DNA of 25,453 nt, taken from contig JANOFM010000050.1 of assembly GCA_031413635.1 (NCBI GenBank), positions 1-25,453 on the forward strand. Direction: 5' to 3'. The stretch is from SZUA-430 sp031413635. Its GTDB lineage: Bacteria; Pseudomonadota; Alphaproteobacteria; Micropepsales; Micropepsaceae. The position numbers and the translations under genes are program-made. The notes below the pieces were generated by a model. The model saw only the letters and a program-made list of their open reading frames with translations, was not told the origin of the DNA and ran no database searches. Of this stretch, positions 7,948 to 17,011 are shown piece after piece (position 1 is the first letter of the stretch; each line of letters starts with the position of its first letter).

Positions 7948-9366
7948 TTACCTCGTACTGTCGCGCAGAGCCTGCAATTGTCCGGGCAGCGCATTCGCCC
8001 AATTCGTAATCGTGCCCGCGCCCATGCAGACGACATAGTCGCCCGCATGCGCGATCTCGGCCACGATTTTGGGCAATTCCTCCGGCGTTTGCAGCGAGAT
8101 GACGTTGCGATGGCCGTGCGCGCGCATGCTCTCGACCAAGCTGTCGCGCGAAATTCCCGCGATCGGTTGCTCGCCGGCCGGATAGACATCCGACACGATC
8201 ACCGTGTCCGCGCCGTGCATGCAGATTGAAAATTCCTTGAACAATTCCTTAAGCCGCGTGAAGCGATGCGGCTGCACCACAGCGACAACCTTTCCCGACG
8301 CCACTTGCCGCGCCGCCTTCAAGGCCGAAAGAATTTCGACCGGGTGATGCGCATAGTCGTCGATGATGGTAGCCCCGTTCCACACCCCGGTCTTCGTAAA
8401 GCGCCGCTTGACGCCCTCGAATTGCGCCAAAGCCTCGCGCACCGTCACATCCGGCACGCCCAACTCGCGCGCTACCGCGATCGCCGACAGCGAATTCTGC
8501 ACGTTATGCTCGCCCGGCATTGGCAGCATCAGCCCGGCAAACGTCCGCGACCCGCCCTTCACCCTGTCCGACAGCAGCACGTCGAAATGCGAAAGCCCGC
8601 CCTCGAAGCGCACATTGACCGCGCGCACGTCGGCTTGCGGCCCATAGCCATAAGTAATGAGGCGCCGGTCGCTCACCCGGCCGATCATCGCTTGTACTTC
8701 CGGATGATCGATACACAAAACGGCAAAGCCGTAGAACGGAATATTCTCGACGAACGTATCGAACGCCCGTTTCAAACCCTCGAAACCGCGATAGTGATCC
8801 AGATGCTCCGGGTCGATATTGGTGACGATCGCAATCGTCGCCGGCAGCTTGACGAACGTGCCGTCGGATTCATCGGCCTCCACCACCATCCAATCGCCCT
8901 GACCCAGCCGCGCATTAGTGCCATAGGCGTTGATGATGCCGCCGTTGATCACGGTCGGATCGAAGCCGCCCGCCTCGAGCAAGGCCGCCACCATCGTCGT
9001 CGTCGTCGTCTTGCCGTGCGTGCCCGCGATCGCCACCGCACTCTTCAGACGCATCAATTCGGCGAGCATCTCGGCGCGCTTGACCGTCGGCGTATGCCGC
9101 GCGCGCGCGACCGCCAATTCCGGATTGTCGGCCTTCACCGCCGAGGAATAGACGACGACCGCGGCCTCGCCCAAATTCTCGGCCGAATGCCCGATCGAAA
9201 TCTTGATCCCCTGCGCCCGCAGGCGCTTCACGTTTGCGCTCTCGGCCGCATCCGAACCTTGAATCTTATAGCCAAGATTGTGCATCACCTCGGCGATGCC
9301 GCTCATCCCGATGCCGCCGATGCCGATGAAATGCAGAGGTCCGATTTGCAATGTAAGCCGGCTCAT
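7948..9366 (-). CDS. murC: UDP-N-acetylmuramate--L-alanine ligase
   Basis: MurC adds L-alanine to UDP-MurNAc with ATP, the first amino-acid step of the stem peptide, in the cytoplasm. The 472-residue protein has the N-terminal Rossmann motif GIGGIGMSG (15-23), the Mur ligase ATP loop GTHGKTT (115-121), the central DESDGTF segment, and a C-terminal domain with DDYAHHP and PHRFTR. ATG 9366 has AGGAG ten bases upstream and lies 21 bases after the murG stop. Confidence 0.98.
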   Translation of the reverse strand: MSRLTLQIGPLHFIGIGGIGMSGIAEVMHNLGYKIQGSDAAESANVKRLRAQGIKISIGHSAENLGEAAVVVYSSAVKADNPELAVARARHTPTVKRAEMLAELMRLKSAVAIAGTHGKTTTTTMVAALLEAGGFDPTVINGGIINAYGTNARLGQGDWMVVEADESDGTFVKLPATIAIVTNIDPEHLDHYRGFEGLKRAFDTFVENIPFYGFAVLCIDHPEVQAMIGRVSDRRLITYGYGPQADVRAVNVRFEGGLSHFDVLLSDRVKGGSRTFAGLMLPMPGEHNVQNSLSAIAVARELGVPDVTVREALAQFEGVKRRFTKTGVWNGATIIDDYAHHPVEILSALKAARQVASGKVVAVVQPHRFTRLKELFKEFSICMHGADTVIVSDVYPAGEQPIAGISRDSLVESMRAHGHRNVISLQTPEELPKIVAEIAHAGDYVVCMGAGTITNWANALPGQLQALRDSTR

Positions 9367-9387
9367 AAGGCCAGAACTCCTGAATGA

Positions 9388-10491
9388 TTATGGGGTCGCT
9401 TTCAGCCCGCCAACCTCGTCCACGAGATCGGCCAGCCGGGCGGCGGCGTCGCTTCGCCCTAGGCTTAGCGCTTTCGCCGCCGCTGTCTCAAGCAAAGTTG
9501 GGTTGCGTGCCAATTCGGCGATCTTTTCCGCGAGCATTTCGGCCGTTAGCCACTTTTCCACATAGGGCCACGCGGCACCCGCCTCCATCATTTCATTGGC
9601 GTTGGCGCTTTGATGGTCATCCATAGCGAAGGGATAAGGCACCAAAATGGCGGGCCGTCCGGCAACGCAGAGTTCTGTGACGGTTGACGCACCCGCCCGG
9701 CTGATCACCAGATGCGCCGCCGCCAGACGCTCGCCCATATCGCCGAAAAACGGCGCTAGGGCCGGCGACAAACCCATCGCCGCATAGCGCGCGCGCGCCG
9801 CTTCCACGTCTTCGGGACGGCATTGCTGCGTCAGATCGAGCCGCCGGCGCAACGCCTCCGGCAGCTTAGCGATCGCATCGGGAACCAAGGTCGAAAACAC
9901 CCGTGCGCCTTGGCTTCCGCCGAAAACCAAAAGTTTGAACCGTCCCTCCCTCGTCGGCGGCACGTACGGCTTGCGCTGATCGAGCACCGCGGTGCGAACC
10001 GGATTTCCGGTGACAGCAACCCGCTTGGTCAAAACCTTGTCGAGATTGGCCAGGCGTGGAAATCCCGAGGCAATCCTGGTGACCGCCGGCGAAATCCAGC
10101 GATTGACGCGCCCCAGAACCGCATTCTGTTCGTGCACGATGCTGGGCAATCCCCGTCGTGCGGCGGCAAACATTGTCGGCAGCGCCGGATACCCGCCGAA
10201 GCCGACGACCACCGCGGGCTTCAAGCGCCCGAGCGCGCGATACGCCGAAAACGCTCCAAGCCCGAGGCGCACCACCGCAAATCCCTTACCGATGAGACCG
10301 CGATCAGCGAACGTCGCCGACTTGATGGTTACGATCTCGGCCTTGGGAAAGTCTTGCGCGTAATTCTGGCCGCGATCGTCGGTCATCAGCACGACGCGCC
10401 GCCCGCGCGCGGCCAATTCCTGCGCCAGCGATTGGGCCGGAAAGATGTGCCCGCCGGTCCCGCCCGCGGCGATGACGACCGGGCCCGCCAC
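9388..10491 (-). CDS. murG: UDP-GlcNAc: undecaprenyl-PP-MurNAc-pentapeptide GlcNAc transferase
   Basis: MurG is the membrane-associated GT28 transferase that turns lipid I into lipid II on the cytoplasmic face. The 367-residue protein shows GGTGGHIFPA (10-19) in the acceptor domain, FGGSQGA in the middle, and ISRAGASTVTEL and YPFAMDDHQ in the UDP-GlcNAc-binding domain. The start is a GTG at 10491, directly after the ftsW stop (TGA GTG), with GGAG seven bases upstream inside ftsW. The zero gap points to translational coupling. Confidence 0.97.
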   Translation of the reverse strand: MAGPVVIAAGGTGGHIFPAQSLAQELAARGRRVVLMTDDRGQNYAQDFPKAEIVTIKSATFADRGLIGKGFAVVRLGLGAFSAYRALGRLKPAVVVGFGGYPALPTMFAAARRGLPSIVHEQNAVLGRVNRWISPAVTRIASGFPRLANLDKVLTKRVAVTGNPVRTAVLDQRKPYVPPTREGRFKLLVFGGSQGARVFSTLVPDAIAKLPEALRRRLDLTQQCRPEDVEAARARYAAMGLSPALAPFFGDMGERLAAAHLVISRAGASTVTELCVAGRPAILVPYPFAMDDHQSANANEMMEAGAAWPYVEKWLTAEMLAEKIAELARNPTLLETAAAKALSLGRSDAAARLADLVDEVGGLKATP

Positions 10492-11619
10492 TCAGGATCT
10501 CCGATGCGCCGACGCCGCTCGCCTGCGCGTCAACGCCAAAAGCATGCCAGTGGTCAACGCCAAAGCCAGCATCGACGAGCCGCCATAGGACACGAACGGC
10601 AAAGTCATGCCCTTGGCCGGCAGCACGCTCAGCGTCACCGCGATATTGATGAAAGCCTGCAAACCAAACATCACGGCAAGCCCCGCCGCGGCGAGCTGAA
10701 TGAAATGATCGCGTTCCGCAAGCGCGCTTTGCAGCGCACGCACGACAATGACCGCAAACAGCGCGATCAAAATCGTGCAGGCCGCCAAGCCGAACTCCTC
10801 GCCCGCGACCGCGAAAATGAAATCGGTATGCGCGTCCGGCAGCACGAACTTTACCGATCCTTCGCCGGGACCGACGCCCGTCAAGCCGCCCTGACCGAAC
10901 GCATTGAGCGCCGTGTCGACTTGAAAACTGTCGCCCTGATCGGGATTCAAGAAACGATTGATGCGGCTGGCGACGTGAGGCGCCAAGAAATAAGCGCTGA
11001 GCCCGCCGGTCAAGCCCGCGCCGCCGAAACCCGCCAACCACTGCCATTTCATGCCGGCCAAGAAAAACAGCGCCGCGCACACGATGGTCAGCAAAAGGGT
11101 CTGGCCGAAGTCGGGCTGCAACACCAAAACCCCCGCCACCAACATGAACAGCCCGCCCGCAATCGCACTGCCGGGAAACACGGGTGTCCTGTTGCTTTCC
11201 GCCAGCGCCGCCGCCGCAAGCACGACAAACGCGGGTTTGACGAATTCCGACGGCTGCAACGAGAACGGCCCGAACAGCAACCAGCGCTGCGCCCCCTTGA
11301 TCTCGGGACCCAGGAACAAGGTCGCGACCATCAGGGCGAGGGATCCCACGAACACCGCCAGCGCCAACCGCCGCACATCGCGCGGCCCCAACAGCGATAC
11401 GATGAATATGACGAGCAGCGACGGCGCCACATAACTGAGCTGTCGATAGACGAAGTAAAACGGCTCGAGCCCGATGCGGCCGGCAACCGCCGGACTGGCC
11501 GCCAACGTCAAAAGTGTACCGGCCGCGATCAGCGTCGCGATCGCCGCCAGCGACCAACGGTCGACCGTCCACCACCAATAGGCCAGCATGCTGCGGTCGG
11601 TGCGCGACAGCAAAGCCAT
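10492..11619 (-). CDS. ftsW: SEDS-family septal peptidoglycan polymerase FtsW
   Basis: FtsW is the multi-spanning SEDS glycosyltransferase that polymerises lipid II at the septum with FtsI. The 375-residue protein is highly hydrophobic, about ten membrane segments, with KGAQRW (108-113), QPSEFVKPA (122-130), the loop LPDAHTDFIFA (260-270, with the expected catalytic Asp266) and LPFVSYGGSSM (340-350). ATG 11619 overlaps the murD stop by one base (TGATG). The reading frame stays open another 238 codons upstream inside murD, but that extension has no FtsW similarity and is a high-GC artefact. Position between murD and murG is standard. Confidence 0.97.
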   Translation of the reverse strand: MALLSRTDRSMLAYWWWTVDRWSLAAIATLIAAGTLLTLAASPAVAGRIGLEPFYFVYRQLSYVAPSLLVIFIVSLLGPRDVRRLALAVFVGSLALMVATLFLGPEIKGAQRWLLFGPFSLQPSEFVKPAFVVLAAAALAESNRTPVFPGSAIAGGLFMLVAGVLVLQPDFGQTLLLTIVCAALFFLAGMKWQWLAGFGGAGLTGGLSAYFLAPHVASRINRFLNPDQGDSFQVDTALNAFGQGGLTGVGPGEGSVKFVLPDAHTDFIFAVAGEEFGLAACTILIALFAVIVVRALQSALAERDHFIQLAAAGLAVMFGLQAFINIAVTLSVLPAKGMTLPFVSYGGSSMLALALTTGMLLALTRRRAASAHRRS

Positions 11620-13043
11620 CAAGCCGCCCCCCGCAACCGCGCTTCGTCGGCGATCAGTTTGAAGATGCGATGGAACTCGTCGCCGCGATGTTCGAAGTCG
11701 CGGAACTGATCGAACGACGCACAAGCCGGCGACAGCAACACGACGGGATCGCCGGACCGATCGGCCTCCGCATCGGCCGTGGCTTGGCGCATCGCCGTTT
11801 CTAAGTTGCCGGATTTTTCGAATGCGACCTCGCGCCCCAACGTCGCCGCAAACGCGTTGGCCGCGTCGCCGATCAGATAGGCTTTGCGGATGCGCGGAAA
11901 GAACGGCCGCAGATCGTCGATGCCGCCCTGCTTCGCCTTGCCGCCGGCGATCCAATAGACGTTGTCGGTGCAGGCCAGCGCTCGCGCCGCCGCGTCGGCA
12001 TTGGTCGCTTTGGAATCGTTGATGAACCGAACCCGTCCGACCTGGCCCACCAACTCGATACGATGCGCCAGGCCCGGAAACGACACCATCGCCCCCGCGA
12101 TCTCGCTCGGGTCCTTCACCAACGGACGCACCGCCGCATAGGCGATCGCCGCGTTCTGCCAGTTGTGCGCACCGGGCATCCGCGTCAGCGCGCGCAGATC
12201 GCAAACCTCGCGCGAGGTCGCGCCCGTCGCGTCGTAGAGCTTGCCGTCCAAAACGAAAATCCCGCGTCCCAAAACCTTGCCCACCGACACCGGCGTCACG
12301 GCAGCGCCGTTGCGCGCCGACATGCGCGTGCAAATTTCAGACGTATACGGATCGTCGACGCCGATCACAGCGACATCGCCGCGCTGCTGATGGCGAAAGA
12401 TGTGCGCTTTGACCGCAGCATAGTGCTCGATCGTGCCGTGGCGATCGAGATGATCGGGCGTGACGTTGATCAACACCGCCACGTCAGGATGGACGGACGG
12501 TGTCAGGTCGAGTTGAAACGACGACAGTTCCAAAACATAGGCCCGACCCAACGCCGGTGGCGCGAGTTCGAGTAAGGGCGTGCCGATATTGCCGCCGACT
12601 TCCGTCTCATAGCCCAGCCGCGACAGCACATGTCCGATCAATGCCGTCGTCGTCGACTTGCCGTTCGTGCCGGTGACACAGACGATTTTTGCGCCGGCCG
12701 CCGCGTCGTCGCAGCCCATCGCGCGAAAGAACAACTCGACATCGCCGATCACCTCGGTGCGCGCCTGCAACGCCTTGGCGACCAGGGGATGAGGTGCGGG
12801 ATGGGTCAACGGCACGCCCGGACTGACGACCAAAGCCGCGATCTTGCCCCAATCGGCATCGTCCAGATTTTGGACGCCAAGGCCTGCGCGTTGTGCCGCT
12901 TCGCGCGCTTCCGGCTTGTCGTCCCACGCAAGGACGGTGGACCCGCCCGCCGTCAACGCCTTGCCCGCCGAAATCCCCGAACGCGCCAATCCGAAGACAG
13001 CGACCGTCTGGTCTTTGAAGGACGGGATAGGGATCACCGGCAT
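11619..13043 (-). CDS. murD: UDP-N-acetylmuramoyl-L-alanine--D-glutamate ligase
   Basis: MurD adds D-glutamate to UDP-MurNAc-L-Ala in the cytoplasm. The 474-residue protein has the N-terminal domain with VFGLARSGISA (16-26), the ATP loop GTNGKST (125-131), NVTPDHLDRHGT in the central domain, and AHRIELV and FINDSKATN in the C-terminal region. ATG 13043 overlaps the mraY stop codon by one base (TGATG). The frame remains open upstream for 278 codons within mraY, but the family start MPVIPIPSFKDQTVAVFG fixes the beginning here. Confidence 0.97.
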   Translation of the reverse strand: MPVIPIPSFKDQTVAVFGLARSGISAGKALTAGGSTVLAWDDKPEAREAAQRAGLGVQNLDDADWGKIAALVVSPGVPLTHPAPHPLVAKALQARTEVIGDVELFFRAMGCDDAAAGAKIVCVTGTNGKSTTTALIGHVLSRLGYETEVGGNIGTPLLELAPPALGRAYVLELSSFQLDLTPSVHPDVAVLINVTPDHLDRHGTIEHYAAVKAHIFRHQQRGDVAVIGVDDPYTSEICTRMSARNGAAVTPVSVGKVLGRGIFVLDGKLYDATGATSREVCDLRALTRMPGAHNWQNAAIAYAAVRPLVKDPSEIAGAMVSFPGLAHRIELVGQVGRVRFINDSKATNADAAARALACTDNVYWIAGGKAKQGGIDDLRPFFPRIRKAYLIGDAANAFAATLGREVAFEKSGNLETAMRQATADAEADRSGDPVVLLSPACASFDQFRDFEHRGDEFHRIFKLIADEARLRGAA

Positions 13044-14149
13044 CACCTGATCTTCAAGGTGGATAGACCGATCAAAGCCAGGATCACCGCGATAATCCAG
13101 AACCGGATGACGATGGTGGGCTCGCGCCAGCCGAGCTGTTCGAAATGGTGATGAATGGGCGCCATGCGAAAGACGCGCTTGCCCGTCAGCTTGAACGAGA
13201 TGACTTGGATCATCACCGACACCGCTTCCAGCACGAACAATCCGCCGATAATGCCGAGAACGATCTCGTGCTTGGTCGCCACCGCGATCGTCCCCAGCAT
13301 CCCGCCGAGCGCCAGCGATCCCGTATCGCCCATGAACACCATCGCGGGCGGCGCGTTGTACCACAGAAACCCGAGACCCGCGCCCAACAGCGCGCCGCAC
13401 AGAATCGCAAGCTCGCCCGTGCTCGGCACGTAATGGATTTGCAAATAGGTCGTATAGTCCACGCGCCCGACCAGATAGGCGATCAGTCCGAAACTTGCGC
13501 CCGCCACCATCACAGGCACGATCGCCAAACCGTCCAATCCGTCCGTCAGATTGACCGAATGCGACGCGCCCACGATGACGAGCATGCCGAAGACGATGAA
13601 CAGCGGACCAAGCGGTATCAGAACATCTTTGAGAAACGGCACCGCGACCGTACCCCACAGCCGCTCCGTTCCCGCGCCGCCGCGCCGGTGCATTTCCATG
13701 ATCGCATAGACGGCCGCGATCGATATGACGCCCGTGACCACGAGCTTGATCATACTCGACACGCCGTCCGGCGACCGCTTGGACACTTTCAGATAGTCGT
13801 CGGCGAACCCGAGCATGCCAAATCCCAACGTCACGCCCATCACGATCCACACATAGGCATTCGTCAGATCGGCCCACAAGATCGTCGAAATCGACAGAGC
13901 GAACAGGATCATGAACCCGCCCATCGTCGGCGTGCCCTTCTTCTCGATGATGTGGCGTGCCGGCCCGTCTTCGCGGATCGGCTGGCCCTTGCCTTGCTTG
14001 ATCTTCAACCAGCGGATCAACGGTGGCCCGATGACGAAGGCGATGACCAGCGCCGTCATGATCGCCCCGCCCGTGCGGAACGTGATGTAGCGAAACACGT
14101 TGAACGGCTGGAACCCGTCGGCAAGCGGCACGAGGAAATAATGGAGCAT
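13043..14149 (-). CDS. mraY: Phospho-N-acetylmuramoyl-pentapeptide transferase
   Basis: MraY moves phospho-MurNAc-pentapeptide from UDP to undecaprenyl phosphate in the inner membrane, making lipid I. The 368-residue protein has about ten membrane segments and the magnesium/catalytic motifs GFADDYLK (114-121, Asp117-Asp118), NLTDGLDGLA (200-209) and FMGDTGS (272-278), plus the family HHH near residues 333-335. Start chosen at ATG 14149 (MLHYFLVPLAD, family-like), 13 bases after the murF stop. The ribosome site is weak (AAGG about 12 bases away). An upstream ATG at 14182 would overlap murF and add 11 unconserved residues. Confidence 0.96.
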   Translation of the reverse strand: MLHYFLVPLADGFQPFNVFRYITFRTGGAIMTALVIAFVIGPPLIRWLKIKQGKGQPIREDGPARHIIEKKGTPTMGGFMILFALSISTILWADLTNAYVWIVMGVTLGFGMLGFADDYLKVSKRSPDGVSSMIKLVVTGVISIAAVYAIMEMHRRGGAGTERLWGTVAVPFLKDVLIPLGPLFIVFGMLVIVGASHSVNLTDGLDGLAIVPVMVAGASFGLIAYLVGRVDYTTYLQIHYVPSTGELAILCGALLGAGLGFLWYNAPPAMVFMGDTGSLALGGMLGTIAVATKHEIVLGIIGGLFVLEAVSVMIQVISFKLTGKRVFRMAPIHHHFEQLGWREPTIVIRFWIIAVILALIGLSTLKIR

Positions 14150-14162
14150 CGGATCGAGGGCC

Positions 14163-15560
14163 TTATTGTTTCGCGATGGCAAGACGGCGCAGTGCTTCGA
14201 CCACGACGCTCATTTTCGAACCGTACGACCCTTTGACCATGACCACATCGCCGGCTCTGACCTCGCCTGCGACTGCTTCGGCAATCTCGGGCGATGCGCC
14301 TGCATAACCGCCGCGCCGCCCCTCGGCAATCGCCGTCCACAGATGGTGCATCAACGGCCCACTGACGAAAGTGACATCGATGCCGTGCTCCACAAGAACT
14401 GTCGCCAAACCCGCGTGCAGTTCGGGCCCGGTCGGCCCCAATTCGCGCATGTCGCCCAGAACCGCGATCCGCCGCCCGCCCGCGCCCGGCTTCGTCCGCG
14501 CCAGATTGGCGATCGCCGCTGCCATCGACAGCGGGTTGGCGTTATAACTCTCGTCGATCAATTCGAATGCCCCGCGCCGCGACACAATACGTTGGCGCGC
14601 CCCGCGCCCGGCCAGCGGGCTCAAGCTTGCCATATCGTCCGCCGCGCGCGCGCCATCGCCGCCCAAACTCGAAATCACCGCCAACACGCCAAGGCTGTTC
14701 ATCGCCCAATGCTCCCCCGGCACGCTCAACCGGTAGTCCAAGTGCTGCCCGAAAAAGTCGACGCCGACATCCGAATGCTCCTCCTGCATGTCGAGCGCGA
14801 CCAAGCGCACGTCGCAACCCGCCGACCGGCCGAACTTGACGACGCGTTGGGCACTGGCCTTGTTGGCATGGGATATCAACCGCGCGGCCCATTCGTTGTC
14901 GGCGTTGATGACGGCGACGCCGCCGGGTTCCAGCCCCGAAAATATTTCGCCCTTCGCATCCGCGATCCCGGCGACCGAGTCGAAATGTTCCAAATGCACG
15001 GCGGCAACCGTCGTCACGATCGCCACATGCGGGCGCACCTGCGCCGTCAGCGGCGTAATCTCGTTCGCGTGGTTCATGCCGATTTCGAACACGCCGTACT
15101 GCGTCTCGCGCGGCATCCGCGCCAGAGACAGCGGCACGCCCCAAAGATTGTTGTAGGACGCAGCCGACGCATGCGTGCGCCCCTGCAGCTCCAACAAATG
15201 CCGCAACGCCTCCTTCGTGCTCGTCTTGCCGACGCTACCCGTGACCGCCGCGATGCGGGCGCTAACATGTGCCCGCCGCGCGCGGCCCATCGCTTCGAGC
15301 GCCTGCAACGGATCACCCACCTTGATCAGCCTGTCCGCCCCAACACCCGCAACATCGCGCGACACCAACGCGGCGGCGGCGCCGCGCTCGATGGCGACGC
15401 TCACGAACTCGTGCCCATCGCGCGCATCTTTGAGCGCCACGAACAACTCGCCCGCCGCAAGCGTGCGCGTATCTATCGAAACCCCCGAAACATTAACGTC
15501 ATGCGCAACGGTCGCGCCGACCGCTGTGACGATTTCCCGAAGCGTCCATAACGCACTCAC
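14163..15560 (-). CDS. murF: UDP-N-acetylmuramoyl-tripeptide--D-alanyl-D-alanine ligase
   Basis: MurF adds the D-Ala-D-Ala dipeptide made by Ddl to complete the pentapeptide precursor. The 465-residue protein shows SIDTRTL near residue 30, the ATP loop GSVGKTSTK (108-116), a central EIGMNHANEI segment, and DESYNANP in the later half, all usual for MurF. It starts with GTG at 15560, overlapping the murE stop by four bases (GTGA), so it should be translated by reinitiation after murE. Confidence 0.97.
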   Translation of the reverse strand: MSALWTLREIVTAVGATVAHDVNVSGVSIDTRTLAAGELFVALKDARDGHEFVSVAIERGAAAALVSRDVAGVGADRLIKVGDPLQALEAMGRARRAHVSARIAAVTGSVGKTSTKEALRHLLELQGRTHASAASYNNLWGVPLSLARMPRETQYGVFEIGMNHANEITPLTAQVRPHVAIVTTVAAVHLEHFDSVAGIADAKGEIFSGLEPGGVAVINADNEWAARLISHANKASAQRVVKFGRSAGCDVRLVALDMQEEHSDVGVDFFGQHLDYRLSVPGEHWAMNSLGVLAVISSLGGDGARAADDMASLSPLAGRGARQRIVSRRGAFELIDESYNANPLSMAAAIANLARTKPGAGGRRIAVLGDMRELGPTGPELHAGLATVLVEHGIDVTFVSGPLMHHLWTAIAEGRRGGYAGASPEIAEAVAGEVRAGDVVMVKGSYGSKMSVVVEALRRLAIAKQ

Positions 15561-17008
15561 GCCAGCAGCCCTCTCGCCCGTGCGACCACCGCACGCACTT
15601 CCTCGGCATCGTTGAAGTGACGAACTTCGCGCCCGACGAGCTGCCCGGTTTCATGACCCTTGCCGGCGATAACGACGACGTCCGTCTTTTCCGCCGACAA
15701 GACCGCGAACTCAATCGCCTGAGCCCGGTCGCCGATGTCTTGAGCACCATCGGCGCCTCGCAATACCGCTTGGCGAATGGCGCTGGGATCCTCCGACCGG
15801 GGATTATCGTCCGTCACTATCACCCGATCCGCCAACGCTTTCGCCGCCGCACCCATCAAGGGCCGCTTACCGGCATCGCGATCTCCGCCGCAACCGAACA
15901 CGACCCAAAGCCTGCCCTGCGTATGCGGCCGCAGCGCCTTCAAGATCGTCTCAAGTGCATCCGGCGTATGCGCATAGTCGACGTACACGTCCGCCCCCGA
16001 TGGCGTCGCCGCGATTTTCTCCAACCGCCCCGGCGCACCCTGCAAGCGACCCAGCGCGCGAAATACCTCCGCCGCATCGCCGCCCAGACCCATAACCAGC
16101 GCCGCCGCAATCAAAGCATTCGACGCCTGAAACGCCCCGGCAAGGGGCAACTCGATGTTGTACGCGCGGCCGTCCCACGACACAGCCAAGCGTTGACCGT
16201 CGCCGTCGGGCACCCGGTGAACGACGCGCAGATCGCCAGTCTCGCCCACGCCGATCGATCGCTGGCCGCGCGCTTGGACCACGCGTGCGAAAGTCTCCGC
16301 CGCCGGGCTATCGCAGTTGATGACGGCGACGCCATCGGGCGGCAAAATCTCGCCGAACAAACGTAGCTTGGCCTGCTCGTAAGCTTCAAACGTCTCGTGA
16401 TAGTCCAGATGATCGCGCGTCAGATTGGTGAACGCCGCAGCCTTCATCCGCACGCCGTCGACGCGATACTGCGCAAGACCGATGCTCGATGCCTCGAACG
16501 CCGCGTGATCGACGCCTTCGCCGGCAAGCTCGGCAAGCAGCCGGTGGATTTCGACCGGATCGGGCGTCGTCAGGCTCAACGACTTTGTACCCGCGGGCGA
16601 CACCACGCCCACCGTGCCGAAACTCGCGGACTTCATCCCGAGCGCCGACCAAATCTGGCGCACGAACGAGGCAACGGACGTCTTCCCGTTCGTGCCCGTT
16701 ACCGCCACGATCGTAAGCGGTTGCTTCTCGTAAAAGCGCGCGGCAATCTGCGCCAAACGCTGGCGCGGATTTTGATCGATCACCGCAACGCATCGATCGT
16801 TGTTTCGAAACCTGAGCGCTTCCCCGCCCAACACGGCGCTCGCGCCTTTGGCGATCGCGTCCTGAACGAACGCGCCGCCGTCGGCTTTCGCTCCCGGCAA
16901 AGCGGCGAACAAACATCCGGGCTTCACAGCCCTACTATCGGCGGTCAATCCCGTGATTTCCGGATCGGGTCCGGCAAGCACGGTTCTGGCAAGCGCGCTG
17001 AGACGCAT
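15557..17008 (-). CDS. murE: UDP-MurNAc-L-Ala-D-Glu--2,6-diaminopimelate ligase
   Basis: MurE adds the third residue of the stem peptide. The 483-residue protein has ADSRAV near 23, the ATP loop GTNGKTS (105-111), NLTRDHLDYH (195-204), a candidate carbamylated Lys214 and DYAHTPD (344-350). DNPR (401-404) is the known signature for meso-diaminopimelate rather than lysine, so the wall is expected to be the A1-gamma DAP type. ATG 17008 lies three bases after the ftsI stop. Confidence 0.97.
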   Translation of the reverse strand: MRLSALARTVLAGPDPEITGLTADSRAVKPGCLFAALPGAKADGGAFVQDAIAKGASAVLGGEALRFRNNDRCVAVIDQNPRQRLAQIAARFYEKQPLTIVAVTGTNGKTSVASFVRQIWSALGMKSASFGTVGVVSPAGTKSLSLTTPDPVEIHRLLAELAGEGVDHAAFEASSIGLAQYRVDGVRMKAAAFTNLTRDHLDYHETFEAYEQAKLRLFGEILPPDGVAVINCDSPAAETFARVVQARGQRSIGVGETGDLRVVHRVPDGDGQRLAVSWDGRAYNIELPLAGAFQASNALIAAALVMGLGGDAAEVFRALGRLQGAPGRLEKIAATPSGADVYVDYAHTPDALETILKALRPHTQGRLWVVFGCGGDRDAGKRPLMGAAAKALADRVIVTDDNPRSEDPSAIRQAVLRGADGAQDIGDRAQAIEFAVLSAEKTDVVVIAGKGHETGQLVGREVRHFNDAEEVRAVVARARGLLA

Positions 17009-17011
17009 AGC

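Noticed and set aside
9823..11709. 628-codon open frame on the plus strand
   Set aside because: It lies antisense to murG, ftsW and murD, has a His/Arg/Gln-rich composition with no domain pattern, and arises from the GC bias of real codons on the other strand.
11620..12333. 238-codon in-frame extension upstream of ftsW
   Set aside because: It runs inside murD in another frame and has no membrane segments or similarity. The conserved ftsW start overlaps the murD stop.
13044..13877. 278-codon in-frame extension upstream of murD
   Set aside because: It overlaps mraY in another frame and is Arg-rich without any recognisable domain. The family start is at 13043.
14166..15551. 461-codon plus-strand frame
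   Set aside because: It is antisense to murF almost end to end and shows the same Arg/His-rich shadow composition. MurF motifs are clear on the minus strand.
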